A stretch of 64,000 nt of DNA from Roseobacter cerasinus (GCF_009811755.1 NZ_BLIV01000003.1:620001-684000); one strand, 5' to 3'; shown: positions 45,966 through 55,582, numbered from the stretch's first letter. Notes: generated from the sequence alone by a model not told the origin. Numbers and translations: made by a program.

Positions 45966-46091
45966 CTTGGCCCCCTCATGTCTCGGATCTCACCTAAGTC
46001 CGGTCTCCCCAAAGGTCCAGCCTCCCTTGGCGCTTTTCAACCCCGGCCAGATGCGATAACTCCAAAAGCAACAAAACCAATGGCAGGCACC

Positions 46092-46607
46092 ATGCGCATC
46101 ACAGTTTCCGCCCTTCTGGTCTCGACCCTTGTTCTTTCGGCCTGCGGCGGCTTGCGCGACAGCCGCGTGAACCCGTTCAACTGGTTTGGCCGCGGCGAAC
46201 CCGCACCCGTCACAACCACGGACTCTGAGGTGAACCCTCTGATCCCAACCCGCAGCGGGATCTTCAGCTCGAACCGAGGGCCAAGCACTTTTGAGGGCAC
46301 GCCAATCGATACAGTCAGTGCGCTGGTGATCGAACGCGTACCGGGCGGCGCCATCATCCGGGTGACAGGTCTCGCGGCCAGACAAGGCGCCTATGATGTG
46401 CGCCTCACACCCGCAAATGAGGACGAAGAGGCTGTGGACGGTGTTCTGACCTACCGTCTGGAGGGGCTGCGCCGCGCAGGCACCCGCCAGGGCGCACCGG
46501 CCACACGCGAGGTGACCGTCGCGCGCAAAGTCACCAGCCTGACCCTGGCGGGGGCGCGCACGATCCGAGTGGAAGCCGAGCGCAATGCGTTGGAAGCCCG
46601 CCGCTGA
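46092..46607 (+). CDS. Lipoprotein of unknown function
   Basis: A 171-residue predicted outer-membrane or periplasmic lipoprotein. MRITVSALLVSTLVLSAC is a lipoprotein signal with lipobox LSAC at residues 15-18, then a Gly-rich start (GGLRDSRVNPFNWF). The mature part has VSALVIERVPGGAIIRVTG and a beta-rich C-terminus. An alternative ATG lies four codons upstream at 46080. I do not recognise a named family, though many roseobacters encode a short lipoprotein with the NPFNWFG motif. Confidence 0.82.
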   Translation: MRITVSALLVSTLVLSACGGLRDSRVNPFNWFGRGEPAPVTTTDSEVNPLIPTRSGIFSSNRGPSTFEGTPIDTVSALVIERVPGGAIIRVTGLAARQGAYDVRLTPANEDEEAVDGVLTYRLEGLRRAGTRQGAPATREVTVARKVTSLTLAGARTIRVEAERNALEARR

Positions 46608-46667
46608 TCTGACAGCGGCATTGGACAAGCGTCCTCTGTCGATGTGTCAGCCCAGAAGTGAAACGGC

Positions 46668-47828
46668 CTAGTCCAGCGCCACAATCCGCACGTCGGACCC
46701 ATCTGCCGCCAGCGCGATTTTCCCTTCACACAGCCGCAGTGCATCTGCGCCAAACACTTCCTTGCGCCAGCCATGCAGCGCGGCGACGTCACGTAGCCCA
46801 GCCGCAATCGCATCCAGATCCGCCGCTGGTGCAATCAGCTTGGCCGCCACACCCGCGCTCTCGGTCTTGGCTTTGAGCAGCACCCGCAACAGATCGGCCA
46901 GCGCCGGGTTCACCTGCATCTTGTCCCGTGACCGGTCTGGTTGGGGCATCTCCGCCGGATCGCAGGTTACCCCGGCCTTGACCGCAGCCAGAATGCCATC
47001 AGCAATATCCCCGCGCCGCGCCTCACGCAGCAACAGCCGAGACCGCCCCAGCTCTTCGGAGTTTTTCGGCTTGTTCGACGCCAGCTCCACCAGCGCGTCA
47101 TCCTTGAACACCCGGTTGCGCGGAATGTTCCGCTCCTGCGCAAAGCTTTCCCGGAAGGCCGCAAGCTCGCGCACCACCGCCAGAAACTTGGGCGAATTCG
47201 TGCGCGTCTTGACCCGCCGCCAAGCCTCGCGCGGGTGAACCACGTAGGTCTCAGAGCTGGTCAGCACCGACAGCTCTTCTTTCACCCAGCGGCTGCGCTC
47301 GGTTTCTTCCAGCTTCTTGGCAAGGAATTCATAGATGACCCGCAAATGCGTGACATCCGCCAGCGCATAGGTCTTCTGCGCATCCGTCAGAGGCCGCCGC
47401 GACCAGTCGGTAAACCGCGAGGTCTTGTCCAGCGAGGTCTTGGCAATGCGCCGCACCAGCGTCTCATAGCCCGCCTGTTCGCCAAAGCCGCAGACCATGG
47501 CCGCCACCTGGGTGTCAAACAGCGGCTCCGGAAAGACCTGCGCGTCGACAAAGAAGATCTCCAGATCCTGCCGGGCCGCGTGAAACACCTTGACCACCGA
47601 GGTGTCCCGGAACAGCGCATAGAGCGGCTCAAGCGAGATGCCCTCGGCCAGCGGATCCACCAGCACGGCGGTGCTGTCATCCTTGCCGGGCATGGCAAGC
47701 TGGATCAGACACAACTTGGAATAATAAGTGCGTTCCCGCAGAAACTCCGTATCGACCGTCACATAGTCATGGTTGGCGGCCGCTTCGCAAAATGCGGCCA
47801 ACTCCGCGGTCGTGGTGAGTGTCTTCAT
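46668..47828 (-). CDS. rnd: Ribonuclease D
   Basis: A 386-residue 3'-to-5' exoribonuclease for tRNA maturation. DEDD-type catalytic residues are visible: VTVDTEFLRER at the N-terminus, the second Asp in KVFHAARQDLEIFFVDA, and YALADVTHLRVIYEFL holding the last Asp. An HRDC domain follows at about 210-290 (RELAAFRESFAQERNIPRNR). Full length. It is followed by intergenic sequence and preceded 93 bp upstream by purN. Confidence 0.95.
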   Translation of the reverse strand: MKTLTTTAELAAFCEAAANHDYVTVDTEFLRERTYYSKLCLIQLAMPGKDDSTAVLVDPLAEGISLEPLYALFRDTSVVKVFHAARQDLEIFFVDAQVFPEPLFDTQVAAMVCGFGEQAGYETLVRRIAKTSLDKTSRFTDWSRRPLTDAQKTYALADVTHLRVIYEFLAKKLEETERSRWVKEELSVLTSSETYVVHPREAWRRVKTRTNSPKFLAVVRELAAFRESFAQERNIPRNRVFKDDALVELASNKPKNSEELGRSRLLLREARRGDIADGILAAVKAGVTCDPAEMPQPDRSRDKMQVNPALADLLRVLLKAKTESAGVAAKLIAPAADLDAIAAGLRDVAALHGWRKEVFGADALRLCEGKIALAADGSDVRIVALD

Positions 47829-47921
47829 ACTGCCGTTTCTTTGTTTTCGATGCCGGTGGTCCCGGCAACCTGACCCTTACACGACGCGCACAGCATTGAC
47901 CAGAACGGCACTCCAGCGCGT

Positions 47922-48515
47922 CTACGAGAGAAGGACCGGGCGGCGGTCGCCACTGGCAAAGCGCGCCAGCACCTGCGGGTAAAGCAGATGTTCCTGCGTG
48001 AGCACACGTGCCGCCAGCGTCTCTTCGGTGTCATCCGGCAGAACCGGCACGCGGGCCTGCCCCAGGATCGGCCCATCATCCAGCGCCGGGGTGACCTCAT
48101 GCACCGTGCAGCCATGCACCGTATCCCCCGCCTCGAGCGCCCGGGCGTGGGTGTGCAGCCCCTTGTATTTGGGCAAGAGCGACGGGTGGATATTCAGCAT
48201 CTTACCCCGCCAGGGGTCGACAAACTCTGCCGTCAGCTTGCGCATGAACCCGGCCAGGCAGATCAGATCCGGCGCATAGGGCGCAATCGCGCCGCTGATC
48301 GCGTGCTCAAAGGCCGCGCGATCCTTGCCGAAGGGGTGGTGCCGCACCACTTCTGTGGGCACGCCACGGGCCTCCGCATGCTCCAGTCCCTTAGCCTGCG
48401 GATCATTGGACAGCACAACGCAGGCGCGCGCCGGGTGATCGCCGACCATGCTCTCCAGCAACTTGACCATGTTGGAGCCACCGCCGGAGATGAAAATCGC
48501 GACCCGTTTGGTCAC
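47922..48515 (-). CDS. purN: Phosphoribosylglycinamide formyltransferase
   Basis: A 197-residue enzyme that formylates GAR with 10-formyl-tetrahydrofolate in purine synthesis. Catalytic Asn and His are in [20 protein letters not shown] and the Asp in [15 protein letters not shown]. The N-terminal phosphate loop is FISGGGSNM. Its ATG overlaps the purM stop codon (ATGA at 48512-48515), so it is co-translated with purM. Confidence 0.96.
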   Translation of the reverse strand: MTKRVAIFISGGGSNMVKLLESMVGDHPARACVVLSNDPQAKGLEHAEARGVPTEVVRHHPFGKDRAAFEHAISGAIAPYAPDLICLAGFMRKLTAEFVDPWRGKMLNIHPSLLPKYKGLHTHARALEAGDTVHGCTVHEVTPALDDGPILGQARVPVLPDDTEETLAARVLTQEHLLYPQVLARFASGDRRPVLLS

Positions 48516-49558
48516 ATCAGCGTGCCTGTATAGGACATGCCCGGCGTTGCGGTCACCGTGCCGAGCCGCGTCACGCGCTCGCCCGCCTCGCCCAGCACGT
48601 CAGCCAGTGCGTCCGCCCTGTCCGGTGCCACCACGAGGATCAGGCCGATGCCGCAGTTGAAGGTCTTGAGGATCTCGGCTTCGGCCATGCCGCCCGTCTC
48701 TGCCATCCAGCGGAACACCTCGGGCAGCTGCCAGCTGTCCAGATCAATCTCTGCGCCCAGATCATCGGGCAGGACCCGCGGCAGGTTTTCCGTCAACCCG
48801 CCGCCGGTGATATGCGCCAGCGCATGCACACCGCCCGCGCGTATCGCCGCAAGGGCGGGTTGCACATAAAGACGCGTCGGCGTCAGCAGATCTTCTCCAA
48901 GCGTCACATCCGACCATGGGCACGGGTCTGCCCACCCCAGCCCCGACAGCTCGACGAGCTTGCGCACGAGGCTATAGCCGTTCGAATGCACCCCGTCAGA
49001 GGCCAGCCCCAACAGGACATCGCCCTCAGCGACGCCGTCTGGTAAGGTTTGGCCGCGCTCCAGCGCGCCAACCGAAAAACCTGCGAGATCAAAGTCCCCC
49101 GGCGGATACATCCCCGGCATCTCAGCGGTCTCACCGCCGATCAGCGCGCATCCAGCCCGGGCACAGCCCTCAGCGATGCCTTCGATGATCCGTGCGGCCT
49201 GCTCTGTCTCAAGCGCGCCTGTGGCGAAGTAGTCGAGAAAGAACAGGGGCTCAGCCCCCTGACAGACGAGATCATTCACACACATGGCCACCAGATCGAT
49301 GCCCACACCATCCACATGGCCGGTGTCAATCGCGATGCGCAGCTTGGTGCCCACACCGTCGGTGGCCGCCACCAGCACCGGGTCGGAATAGCCTGCGGCC
49401 TTGAGATCAAAGAGCGCCCCGAACCCGCCCAGACCAACCATCACACCGGGCCGGTTTGTGCGTTTTGCCGCCGGTTTGATCCGCTCGACCAGAGCGTTGC
49501 CTGCGTCGATATCGACGCCCGCATCTGCATAGGTGATCCCGTTTTTTGGCGACGTCAT
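48512..49558 (-). CDS. purM: Phosphoribosylformylglycinamidine cyclo-ligase
   Basis: A 348-residue AIR synthetase of purine synthesis. It starts [20 protein letters not shown] and contains [40 protein letters not shown] and [16 protein letters not shown]. The ATG at 49558 was chosen over a longer frame to 49678 because the family begins with this YADAGVDI segment and GGAGAGCAAATC lies upstream. First gene of purM-purN. Confidence 0.96.
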   Translation of the reverse strand: MTSPKNGITYADAGVDIDAGNALVERIKPAAKRTNRPGVMVGLGGFGALFDLKAAGYSDPVLVAATDGVGTKLRIAIDTGHVDGVGIDLVAMCVNDLVCQGAEPLFFLDYFATGALETEQAARIIEGIAEGCARAGCALIGGETAEMPGMYPPGDFDLAGFSVGALERGQTLPDGVAEGDVLLGLASDGVHSNGYSLVRKLVELSGLGWADPCPWSDVTLGEDLLTPTRLYVQPALAAIRAGGVHALAHITGGGLTENLPRVLPDDLGAEIDLDSWQLPEVFRWMAETGGMAEAEILKTFNCGIGLILVVAPDRADALADVLGEAGERVTRLGTVTATPGMSYTGTLM

Positions 49559-49689
49559 GATTTGCTCTCCAGATCGGTGCGGCGGCTCATCGGCAGTTAG
49601 AACATTCACCGCAGCTGTGCAATGACCCCAGGCGCTGCGATCCGGCTCTTGACGAGGCCCGCAGTGCAGCTTACCCAACGCCTTATGGC

Positions 49690-49766
49690 GGGCCTGTAGC
49701 TCAATTGGTTAGAGCAGAGCGCTCATAACGCTTTGGTTGCGGGTTCAAGTCCTGCCGGGCCTACCA
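49690..49766 (+). tRNA. tRNA with CAT anticodon (tRNA-Met, or tRNA-Ile2)
   Basis: A complete 77-nt tRNA with encoded CCA. The acceptor GGGCCTG pairs with CGGGCCT (two wobbles), the D arm is GCTC...GAGC, the anticodon loop is CTCATAA and the T arm contains GGTTCAAGTCC. The anticodon CAT fits elongator Met or lysidine-modified Ile2. The acceptor stem looks somewhat tRNA-Ile-like, so the identity is left open. Confidence 0.95.
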
Positions 49767-49779
49767 TTCCCCTCCACTC

Positions 49780-50019
49780 GTGAACGGCGTGCGGCCCCGG
49801 ATTACCTGCACGGTTGACGGGCTGCGGCTGGACGCCGAGGACATCGACCCCGCAATCTTGCTCGCTCAAAGCACCAACTATAACCAGCAGGTGACTGGCG
49901 CGACGGGAGTTTTCTATGACAACATGGTCAGGATCGATAGGGGAGCGCGCGCATTGGGCAAATGGTTTTGCCTTCGACGTCGCCCCTGCGCTTCTGTGCC
50001 CGGACTGCCTGATGTGTAG
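49780..50019 (+). pseudogene. Short fragment resembling a BLUF photoreceptor domain
   Basis: A 79-residue frame beside the tRNA. The stretch DIDPAILLAQSTNYNQQVTG followed by ATGVFYDNMV is like the central part of BLUF domains (xLLxxSxxNNxxxGVTGxLxY), but the flavin-binding N-terminal Tyr strand and the later conserved parts are absent. It is probably a decayed remnant. The match is weak and by eye only. Confidence 0.3.
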
Positions 50020-50098
50020 GGTCAAAGCGGCCACCTCCGCGATTTCTGTCCACGACCGGATACAACCACAGCGTCAACGCCCGGCGGTTCCATAGCCC

Positions 50099-50938
50099 CT
50101 AGACAGATGCGCCGCCCGCCTGCGCGCCTTTGGGAAAGAGCTCCTCCGGGATATCCTCGGATTGGACCAATATGGTGTTCGGCAGCGCCGCGATGCCGCT
50201 GAGATCGCGCGCATACTGACGATCCACCAATCGGGCGGCATCCCTGTCGAAAAAGTCCTGCTGAACCACCCGCGACAGGGTCAGGTCATATTGCACAGAG
50301 GCATCGATGTAAGGCGCGATCGTGGTGGCAAGCGCTTCATCGGCGTTGATCAACGTGATGGCGAAAGGCAGCGCCATCTTCGCCAGATCCGAAAAATCCC
50401 AGACCACGATGCGGTTGTCCGCACAGGCCTGCCGGAGGCGCGTGACCAGATCGAGCCAGCTTGGGATCTCTTCCGGCAGAAAGGCAAGATCAATTCCCTT
50501 GCGGTTCACCGGCGGCAGGAAAGGGACATAGGTCTTGGGGTTCTGGATCGTGAGATGCAGATCAAGGGTTGTGTGGCGAAAGAGATCCGCCAGCTGTGCG
50601 ACACGTCTTTCGGCGCCGGCGAGAAACAGACCATCCCGGACCACGTAGTCGGGGTGCGCCATCAACACATGCTGGCTGATCGCGAGAACATCACGCTCCT
50701 TCAACATCTGGAAAAACGGATCCTGCACCGTCCGCGCGCGCGCCAGCAAATCGTTCGGGTCCTCACCGCCAAGCAGGATCGGTTTCAGATATTTGCGAAA
50801 CTCACGGTTGAGCATGGCATGGGTCGTTGTATCCTCGCGCAGGGCTTTGGTGCGCGCCGCTTTCTTCAGCAGCACGGGCGCCACATTCGGCGCACCAATG
50901 TGGACGTTCACATGCCCTGAGAATAGATCAAACGACAT
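50099..50938 (-). CDS. Unknown protein with degenerate sulfotransferase-like start
   Basis: A 279-residue cytosolic protein starting MSFDLFSGHVNVHIGAPNVA. The opening recalls bacterial sulfotransferase-like proteins (xxxHIGxxKTxTTxLQ), and the following LREDTTTHAMLNREFRKYL fits that fold. But the PAPS-binding Lys-Thr/Ser loop is missing, so it may not be an active sulfotransferase. Later stretches include VLMAHPDYVVRDGLFLAGAE and NRIVVWDFSDLAKMALPF. A longer start at 51112 is possible. No operon partners; a CTERM protein is divergent. Confidence 0.7.
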   Translation of the reverse strand: MSFDLFSGHVNVHIGAPNVAPVLLKKAARTKALREDTTTHAMLNREFRKYLKPILLGGEDPNDLLARARTVQDPFFQMLKERDVLAISQHVLMAHPDYVVRDGLFLAGAERRVAQLADLFRHTTLDLHLTIQNPKTYVPFLPPVNRKGIDLAFLPEEIPSWLDLVTRLRQACADNRIVVWDFSDLAKMALPFAITLINADEALATTIAPYIDASVQYDLTLSRVVQQDFFDRDAARLVDRQYARDLSGIAALPNTILVQSEDIPEELFPKGAQAGGASV

Positions 50939-51392
50939 TTCTGTTCTCTGGCCCCACCCTGAACTGCTCCGGACCTCAAAAGATCCCCATGATGGATGGG
51001 TCTTGCATGCAGTTGGCTGGTTTTCAATCTCCGAATGCCTGGCGACATGCTCCAGACCATCCTGTCCAAAGGCAGGTGAGACCATGCAGCCCGCACCCGC
51101 ATTCTGAAACAAATGATAGGCGCGCCAGCGTCAGCGGACGGACGCAGGCAGGATCGCACGCATGAATATGTCTCCTGGTGCGGCGTGACCGTCATTTTTC
51201 ATCAATGCAGGGCTGACTGGCGACAGATCACAACGCTGCGATCAAACTGCTGATGTTGCGTCACATTCCCGTTTACCATGTGGTCTCGGAATCGACTCCT
51301 TGACTAAAAATTGTGCTAAAAGTGACCTCTGCCAGAGAAAACAGTCTGGTGGGTTTGTTACGAGTGTCGCAGTTATCTGAGGGGTTACACCC
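50939..51392. other. Divergent intergenic region without a supported gene
   Basis: About 450 bp between the leftward unknown gene and the rightward VPLPA-CTERM gene. Frames here have no family motif. The right end (about 51295-51330) is AT-rich, with TTGACTAAAAATTGTGC, and is the likely promoter area of the CTERM gene, although a clean -35/-10 pair with normal spacing is not evident. Confidence 0.5.
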
Positions 51393-52205
51393 GTGTTCAG
51401 TCAACGAGTACGTCTGGTCGCCGCAACGGCTGTCTGTTGCGCAAGTGTCGTTCAAAGCCCCGGCTTTGCCCGCACCCTGTCGGATACCGTCAGCCCGCCC
51501 ACACGCCCCGCGCAGGTGCTGTCTCTGACCAACCTGTTGCAGCAGGGCGCACCTGGCGGAGCGTGCATCACAGAGGCGGACATCGATCAGACCGTCTTTG
51601 CCACCGGCAAAGGGCCGCGACTGCCGCGCAGCTGTTTGCCGGAGCCTTGCAAAGAGGCGCTGACACCGGTCCAACTGGCTGAGTTGATTGGCCGCCCGCT
51701 CCAACAATCGGAATGGGACCGCTACTTTGCGCGTTACGCTGATGTGTGCCGCAAGGAAGTGACAAGCTTCGAAGATGAAGCGGCAGCGGACATCGGCCCA
51801 ATGTCAATCACCGCGTTCTGGGCCCCTATTCTTGGATCCCGCATCACCCAGTCTCCCCCTGTGATCGCCCTGCCAAGCCTGCCGTCGGATCCGGTTGCGA
51901 GCGGGCTATCGCAACCGCCATCCTTCCCGTTTGAGTCCGGCCCCTTCCGTAGAAGCTCCAACCCGGTTCCAAACGCGCAGGAGGATGAGGAAGAGAGCCC
52001 GACAATCACGTTTTTTGATGACCCGGAAGGCGATCCCGATGGCGATCAGAACACCCCCGATGGCAACAGATTGCACCCGTCTGATGACGGCGGCAAGACA
52101 CCTGACGAAGCCGAGACTGTTGGTGTCGTACCGCTTCCTGCGGCGTTCTGGATGCTCTTCGCGGCGTTTGGCGGACTATTCGGACTGCGCAGGCGGCGGC
52201 GCTGA
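51393..52205 (+). CDS. VPLPA-CTERM sorting-signal protein
   Basis: A 270-residue exported protein. The signal peptide MFSQRVRLVAATAVCCASVV begins at a GTG codon with TGAGGGG upstream. The mature part has four cysteines in the first third and an acidic, low-complexity region (about 190-240) with DDPEGDPDGDQN. The end is a CTERM signal: VVPLPAAFWMLFAAFGGLF then GLRRRRR. The VPLPA motif marks a sorting class different from the VPEID class near the left end. The protease or exosortase for it is not in the window. Confidence 0.88.
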   Translation: MFSQRVRLVAATAVCCASVVQSPGFARTLSDTVSPPTRPAQVLSLTNLLQQGAPGGACITEADIDQTVFATGKGPRLPRSCLPEPCKEALTPVQLAELIGRPLQQSEWDRYFARYADVCRKEVTSFEDEAAADIGPMSITAFWAPILGSRITQSPPVIALPSLPSDPVASGLSQPPSFPFESGPFRRSSNPVPNAQEDEEESPTITFFDDPEGDPDGDQNTPDGNRLHPSDDGGKTPDEAETVGVVPLPAAFWMLFAAFGGLFGLRRRRR

Positions 52206-52214
52206 GGCGCGCCC

Positions 52215-53540
52215 CTATCGCGCAATCACGATATCCGCACGCAAGCCCCCCAACCGCTCGGATGAGCTGAGCCGCAACACCCCACCATGCGCCCGCGCGA
52301 TATCGGTCGCGATTGCAAGCCCAAGACCGACACCACCACCCCGATCCTGATTGCGCGCCGCATCAAGCCGCGTGAAGGGGCGCGTGGCCTCCGCCCGCCG
52401 ATCTTCGGGGATGCCGGGGCCATCGTCTTCGACGCGGATGCGCAGGGCTTTCTCTGTCATCAGAACAGACACTTCTGCCATCGCCCCATATCGCACCGCG
52501 TTGGAAATGAGATTGTCCAGCGCGCGCCGCATGGCCAAGGGATTCAACTGCACCGTGCCCGTCCCCTCCCCATCGGGCGGCAGCAACGCGACATCCCGCC
52601 CGGCACGCCGCGCATCCTCCACAACGGATGCAACAAAGGCATGCGGCTCGATCGGCTCAGGCTCCCCCTCGCCTGCCCCTTTCACAAAGTTCAAAAAGGC
52701 GTCAAGCATGCCCTGCATGTCGTCCACGTCCTGCTCCAGCGCGGCGCGTTCGTCCTCTTCGAGCATCGACAGGCTCAGCCGCATGCGCGTGAGGGGCGTC
52801 CGCAGATCATGGCTGACCCCCGACAGCATCAGGGTGCGTTGTTCGATCTGCCGTTCGATGCGGTTGCGCATGTCGAGAAAGGCATGCCCTGCCGCACGCA
52901 CTTCCAACGCCCCTGCTGGGCTGTAGGGTTCGTGACGGCCGCGGCCAAAGGCCTCCGCCGCGCGGGCCAGCCGTTTGATGGGCCGCAGCTGATTGCGCAG
53001 GTACAAGATGGCGATCACCGTGACCAGACCACCAAAGAAGATCATATTTACAAACAGCTGGTGCGGGTTTGATGCAGAGATCCGGCGCCGGTCAAACCCG
53101 ATCTTGACGGGGCCAAATCGCGTATCGGCATAGACATGCACCCGCCGGTTCTCGGTCAAATCAATGGCCGCGATGCTTTGCACCTGCGCGGGAAGCATAG
53201 CGACAATCACCCGCCCCGAGAAATCCCAGAAGTCGCGCAGATGAGCCTGGGGGACGTCACCCTCAGCCACAGGCTCAACCACAATGGCCAGTTGTGACAG
53301 CTCTTCGATCACATATGAGTTGATGGAGCCCAGGTCCGGCGCAGACTCCACCACATCCAGAACCAGCCGCAGCTCGCGGGCAACAGTGGTCGCCATCTGC
53401 TGTGTGACATCCTCGAAATGCCGCGTCAGAAAGAGAACGGTCACCACCAATTGCAGAACCACAACCGGCAAAAGCAGGATCATAACGGCCCGCGCATAGA
53501 GGCTGCGCGGCATATAGTATTTGAGCCAGGCAAAAGACAT
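52215..53540 (-). CDS. EnvZ-like sensor histidine kinase
   Basis: A 441-residue kinase with TM1 at about 14-36, a periplasmic part of about 120 residues, TM2 at about 163-185, and a HAMP linker. The phospho-His is in SGVSHDLRTPLTRMRLSL, the N box is LDNLISNAVRYG, and the G boxes are VEDDGPGIPEDRR and GVGLGLAIATDI. The SGVSHDLRTPLTR version is typical of EnvZ. A cognate OmpR-type regulator is not adjacent, since the next gene is a divergent hydrolase. It ends ten bases after the convergent CTERM gene. Confidence 0.94.
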   Translation of the reverse strand: MSFAWLKYYMPRSLYARAVMILLLPVVVLQLVVTVLFLTRHFEDVTQQMATTVARELRLVLDVVESAPDLGSINSYVIEELSQLAIVVEPVAEGDVPQAHLRDFWDFSGRVIVAMLPAQVQSIAAIDLTENRRVHVYADTRFGPVKIGFDRRRISASNPHQLFVNMIFFGGLVTVIAILYLRNQLRPIKRLARAAEAFGRGRHEPYSPAGALEVRAAGHAFLDMRNRIERQIEQRTLMLSGVSHDLRTPLTRMRLSLSMLEEDERAALEQDVDDMQGMLDAFLNFVKGAGEGEPEPIEPHAFVASVVEDARRAGRDVALLPPDGEGTGTVQLNPLAMRRALDNLISNAVRYGAMAEVSVLMTEKALRIRVEDDGPGIPEDRRAEATRPFTRLDAARNQDRGGGVGLGLAIATDIARAHGGVLRLSSSERLGGLRADIVIAR

Positions 53541-53582
53541 GGCTAGAACCCTAAAGGCGCGTGGCTGTCTACGAAAGGGTGA

Positions 53583-54500
53583 ATGGTCGTGTCCTCCTCA
53601 GAGCCATTTGACCCGGTCATAGGGGATGCAGAGCAACTGGAGCCTGGCCTCCGGCGCATTGTCGCGCCGAACCCCTCTGCGATGACCTACTCCGGCACAA
53701 ACACCTACCTGCTGGGCGACACCGATATTGCCGTGATCGACCCAGGCCCTCTGGACGCCGACCATCTGGGCGCGATCCTCGCGGCCATCACCCCGGGGCA
53801 GCGGATCACCCATATCGTCGTGACCCATGCGCATCTGGATCACGCGGCGCTCGCCCGCCCCCTGCAGGCGGAATGCGGTGCGCCTGTCTTGGCCTTCGGA
53901 CCGGCAATCTCCGGGCGATCTGCCGTGATGCAACGTCTTGCGGAGGATGGCCTCAGCGGCGGCGGAGAGGGTGTCGCCGATGATTTCAACCCCGATGAAA
54001 CGCTGGAAGATGGCGCGCTGCTCTCAGGCAATGGCTGGCGACTGAGAGTGCTGCATACACCGGGCCATATCGGCAATCACATCTGCCTGGCCTGGGGAGA
54101 TGCCTGCTTCACAGCCGATCACGTCATGGGATGGGCCAGCTCGCTGGTCTCGCCACCGGACGGCGACCTGACCGATTTCATGATGTCCTGCCGACGATTG
54201 CAAAAGCAGGCCTGGAGGCGGTTTTATCCTGGCCACGGCGATATGATAGAAGATCCAGCCGGGCGACTGGATTGGCTGATTTCACATCGCCAACTTCGGG
54301 AAGCGGCCATCCTCGAAGCGCTCAGATCCGGCCCCCTGGATGCGCATGAGTTGGCTGTGCTGATCTACCACGACACGCCATCTGGTTTGATTGCCGCCGC
54401 AACGCGCAACGTTTTTGCGCATTTGGTTGATCTTGTGGGTAAAAAAAGGATCGCACCACAGGCCCCGCTGCGCCCGACGACGCGCTTTCATCTGCTGTAG
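53583..54500 (+). CDS. MBL-fold metallo-hydrolase (LACTB2-like)
   Basis: A 305-residue hydrolase of the glyoxalase II/LACTB2 group. Zinc ligands are in THAHLDHAAL (HxHxDH), the following His in LHTPGHIGNH, the Asp in CFTADHVMGW and the His in RRFYPGHGDM. A C-terminal winged-helix tail (DAHELAVLIYHDTPSGLI) matches the LACTB2/BLACT_WH type. Such enzymes hydrolyse thioesters or cut RNA. It stands alone, divergent from the kinase and 72 bp before tRNA-Asn. Confidence 0.92.
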   Translation: MVVSSSEPFDPVIGDAEQLEPGLRRIVAPNPSAMTYSGTNTYLLGDTDIAVIDPGPLDADHLGAILAAITPGQRITHIVVTHAHLDHAALARPLQAECGAPVLAFGPAISGRSAVMQRLAEDGLSGGGEGVADDFNPDETLEDGALLSGNGWRLRVLHTPGHIGNHICLAWGDACFTADHVMGWASSLVSPPDGDLTDFMMSCRRLQKQAWRRFYPGHGDMIEDPAGRLDWLISHRQLREAAILEALRSGPLDAHELAVLIYHDTPSGLIAAATRNVFAHLVDLVGKKRIAPQAPLRPTTRFHLL

Positions 54501-54572
54501 ACCTGCGGCGGCCAGTTTTCGCAAAATCCCTCTGGACGCCCGAAAGAGCCGCTGCTATATCGCCAAAACCGT

Positions 54573-54647
54573 TCCGGCGTAGCTCAGCGGTAGAGCAGTT
54601 GACTGTTAATCAATTGGTCGTAGGTTCGATCCCTACCGCCGGAGCCA
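54573..54647 (+). tRNA. tRNA-Asn (GTT)
   Basis: A complete 75-nt tRNA with CCA. TCCGGCG pairs with CGCCGGA; the anticodon stem GTTGA/TCAAT encloses CTGTTAA with anticodon GTT; the T loop is TTCGATC. Its last 47 bases are repeated at 59782-59828, marking it as the integration site of a genomic island. Confidence 0.98.
54601..54647 (+). repeat. Island attachment site, left copy
   Basis: A 47-bp exact direct repeat of the right copy at 59782-59828, made of the tRNA-Asn 3' part from the anticodon stem to CCA. Tyrosine-recombinase islands leave such a duplication. Similarity continues imperfectly for about 90 bp beyond the repeat at matching offsets (GAGTACAGAATAAG here, GAGTACAGAGTAAG there). 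Confidence 0.92.
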
Positions 54648-54655
54648 AAGATTTC

Positions 54656-54690
54656 AAGGACTTAGCGCTCATCGGCTAAGTCCTTTTTCT
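54656..54690 (+). terminator. Intrinsic terminator after tRNA-Asn
   Basis: AAGGACTTAGC (54656-54666) and GCTAAGTCCTT (54675-54685) are exact reverse complements with an 8-nt loop, followed by TTTTTCTTTT-like sequence. This is a textbook terminator nine bases after the tRNA. Confidence 0.9.
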
Positions 54691-54838
54691 TTTCGAGTAC
54701 AGAATAAGTACAGCAAACACCGCTCGGATCGGTGTTCTCGGATTATGGACGATCCTCCTCAACACCCTGCTCGACTAGACCGCTACGCAACTGTAAGATG
54801 CATGTGATAAGAAGGCGGGATTTTTAGGCGAGATTTCA

Positions 54839-55582
54839 ATGAAATACGACGACGTGCAAATCACGGGCATTGGAGAACTGCTGGACGTATTGTCTGGGCA
54901 AGTTCCAGAAAACGAACCAGTTTGGTTTCGAGGTCACGCCGACGCGACTTGGAAACTCGATTGCACTCTCGCTCGAAACGGTGGGATGGACAATGAGCTG
55001 CCGCTCATACGCCGCTTCAAACAGAACGCCCTTCCTCTTATCACCAACAGACCAGCGGACGAATGGGAATGGCTTTTCTTGATGCAGCATCATGGCCTGC
55101 CGACCCGTCTCTTGGACTGGTCGGAGAGCGTACTGGTCTCGCTATATTTTGCAGTGAATGACGAAGGCGGAAAACATGAAGACGATGATGGGTGTATCTG
55201 GGCCCTTCACCCTCAAGAATTGAACGCAGTCTCGCTACGCGATCCAAACGCCACGCAAGTACTGGGCCTGGGAGATGACGAGCACTTTGACGACTACCTT
55301 CCGAGCAAAATCGGCGCGCAGCGTCAGACCTTTCAACCGCTTGCCGCCACCGCAGTAAGAAACAACCCAAGAATTCAAATGCAACAAGGTGTGTTTACGG
55401 TTTCTCATCGAGACCTTTCGGGTTTAGACGAACTGGACAACACTGATCCTCTTTGGAAAGTTGTTATCCCAGCCGCGAATAAACAAAATTTTCGAAACCA
55501 ACTTAAGGCCCTTAATCTCAGCAAGCTTTCCTTGTTTCCAGAATTGGCCAACGCAGCAGAACATGCACGGAGCTTTATCTAA
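54839..55582 (+). CDS. FRG-domain protein
   Basis: A 247-residue protein of the FRG family. The name-giving Phe-Arg-Gly is at 30-32 in WFRGHADATWKL. The second core motif is QHHGLPTRLLDW at 83-94, followed by SESVLVSLYFAV, and a conserved QQGVFTVSH lies at 182-190. The biochemical activity of FRG domains is not settled; they are frequent in mobile islands and defence neighbourhoods. The stop shares a base with the ATG of the DUF262 gene (TAATG), so the two proteins are made together in a set ratio. No signal peptide. Confidence 0.92.
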   Translation: MKYDDVQITGIGELLDVLSGQVPENEPVWFRGHADATWKLDCTLARNGGMDNELPLIRRFKQNALPLITNRPADEWEWLFLMQHHGLPTRLLDWSESVLVSLYFAVNDEGGKHEDDDGCIWALHPQELNAVSLRDPNATQVLGLGDDEHFDDYLPSKIGAQRQTFQPLAATAVRNNPRIQMQQGVFTVSHRDLSGLDELDNTDPLWKVVIPAANKQNFRNQLKALNLSKLSLFPELANAAEHARSFI

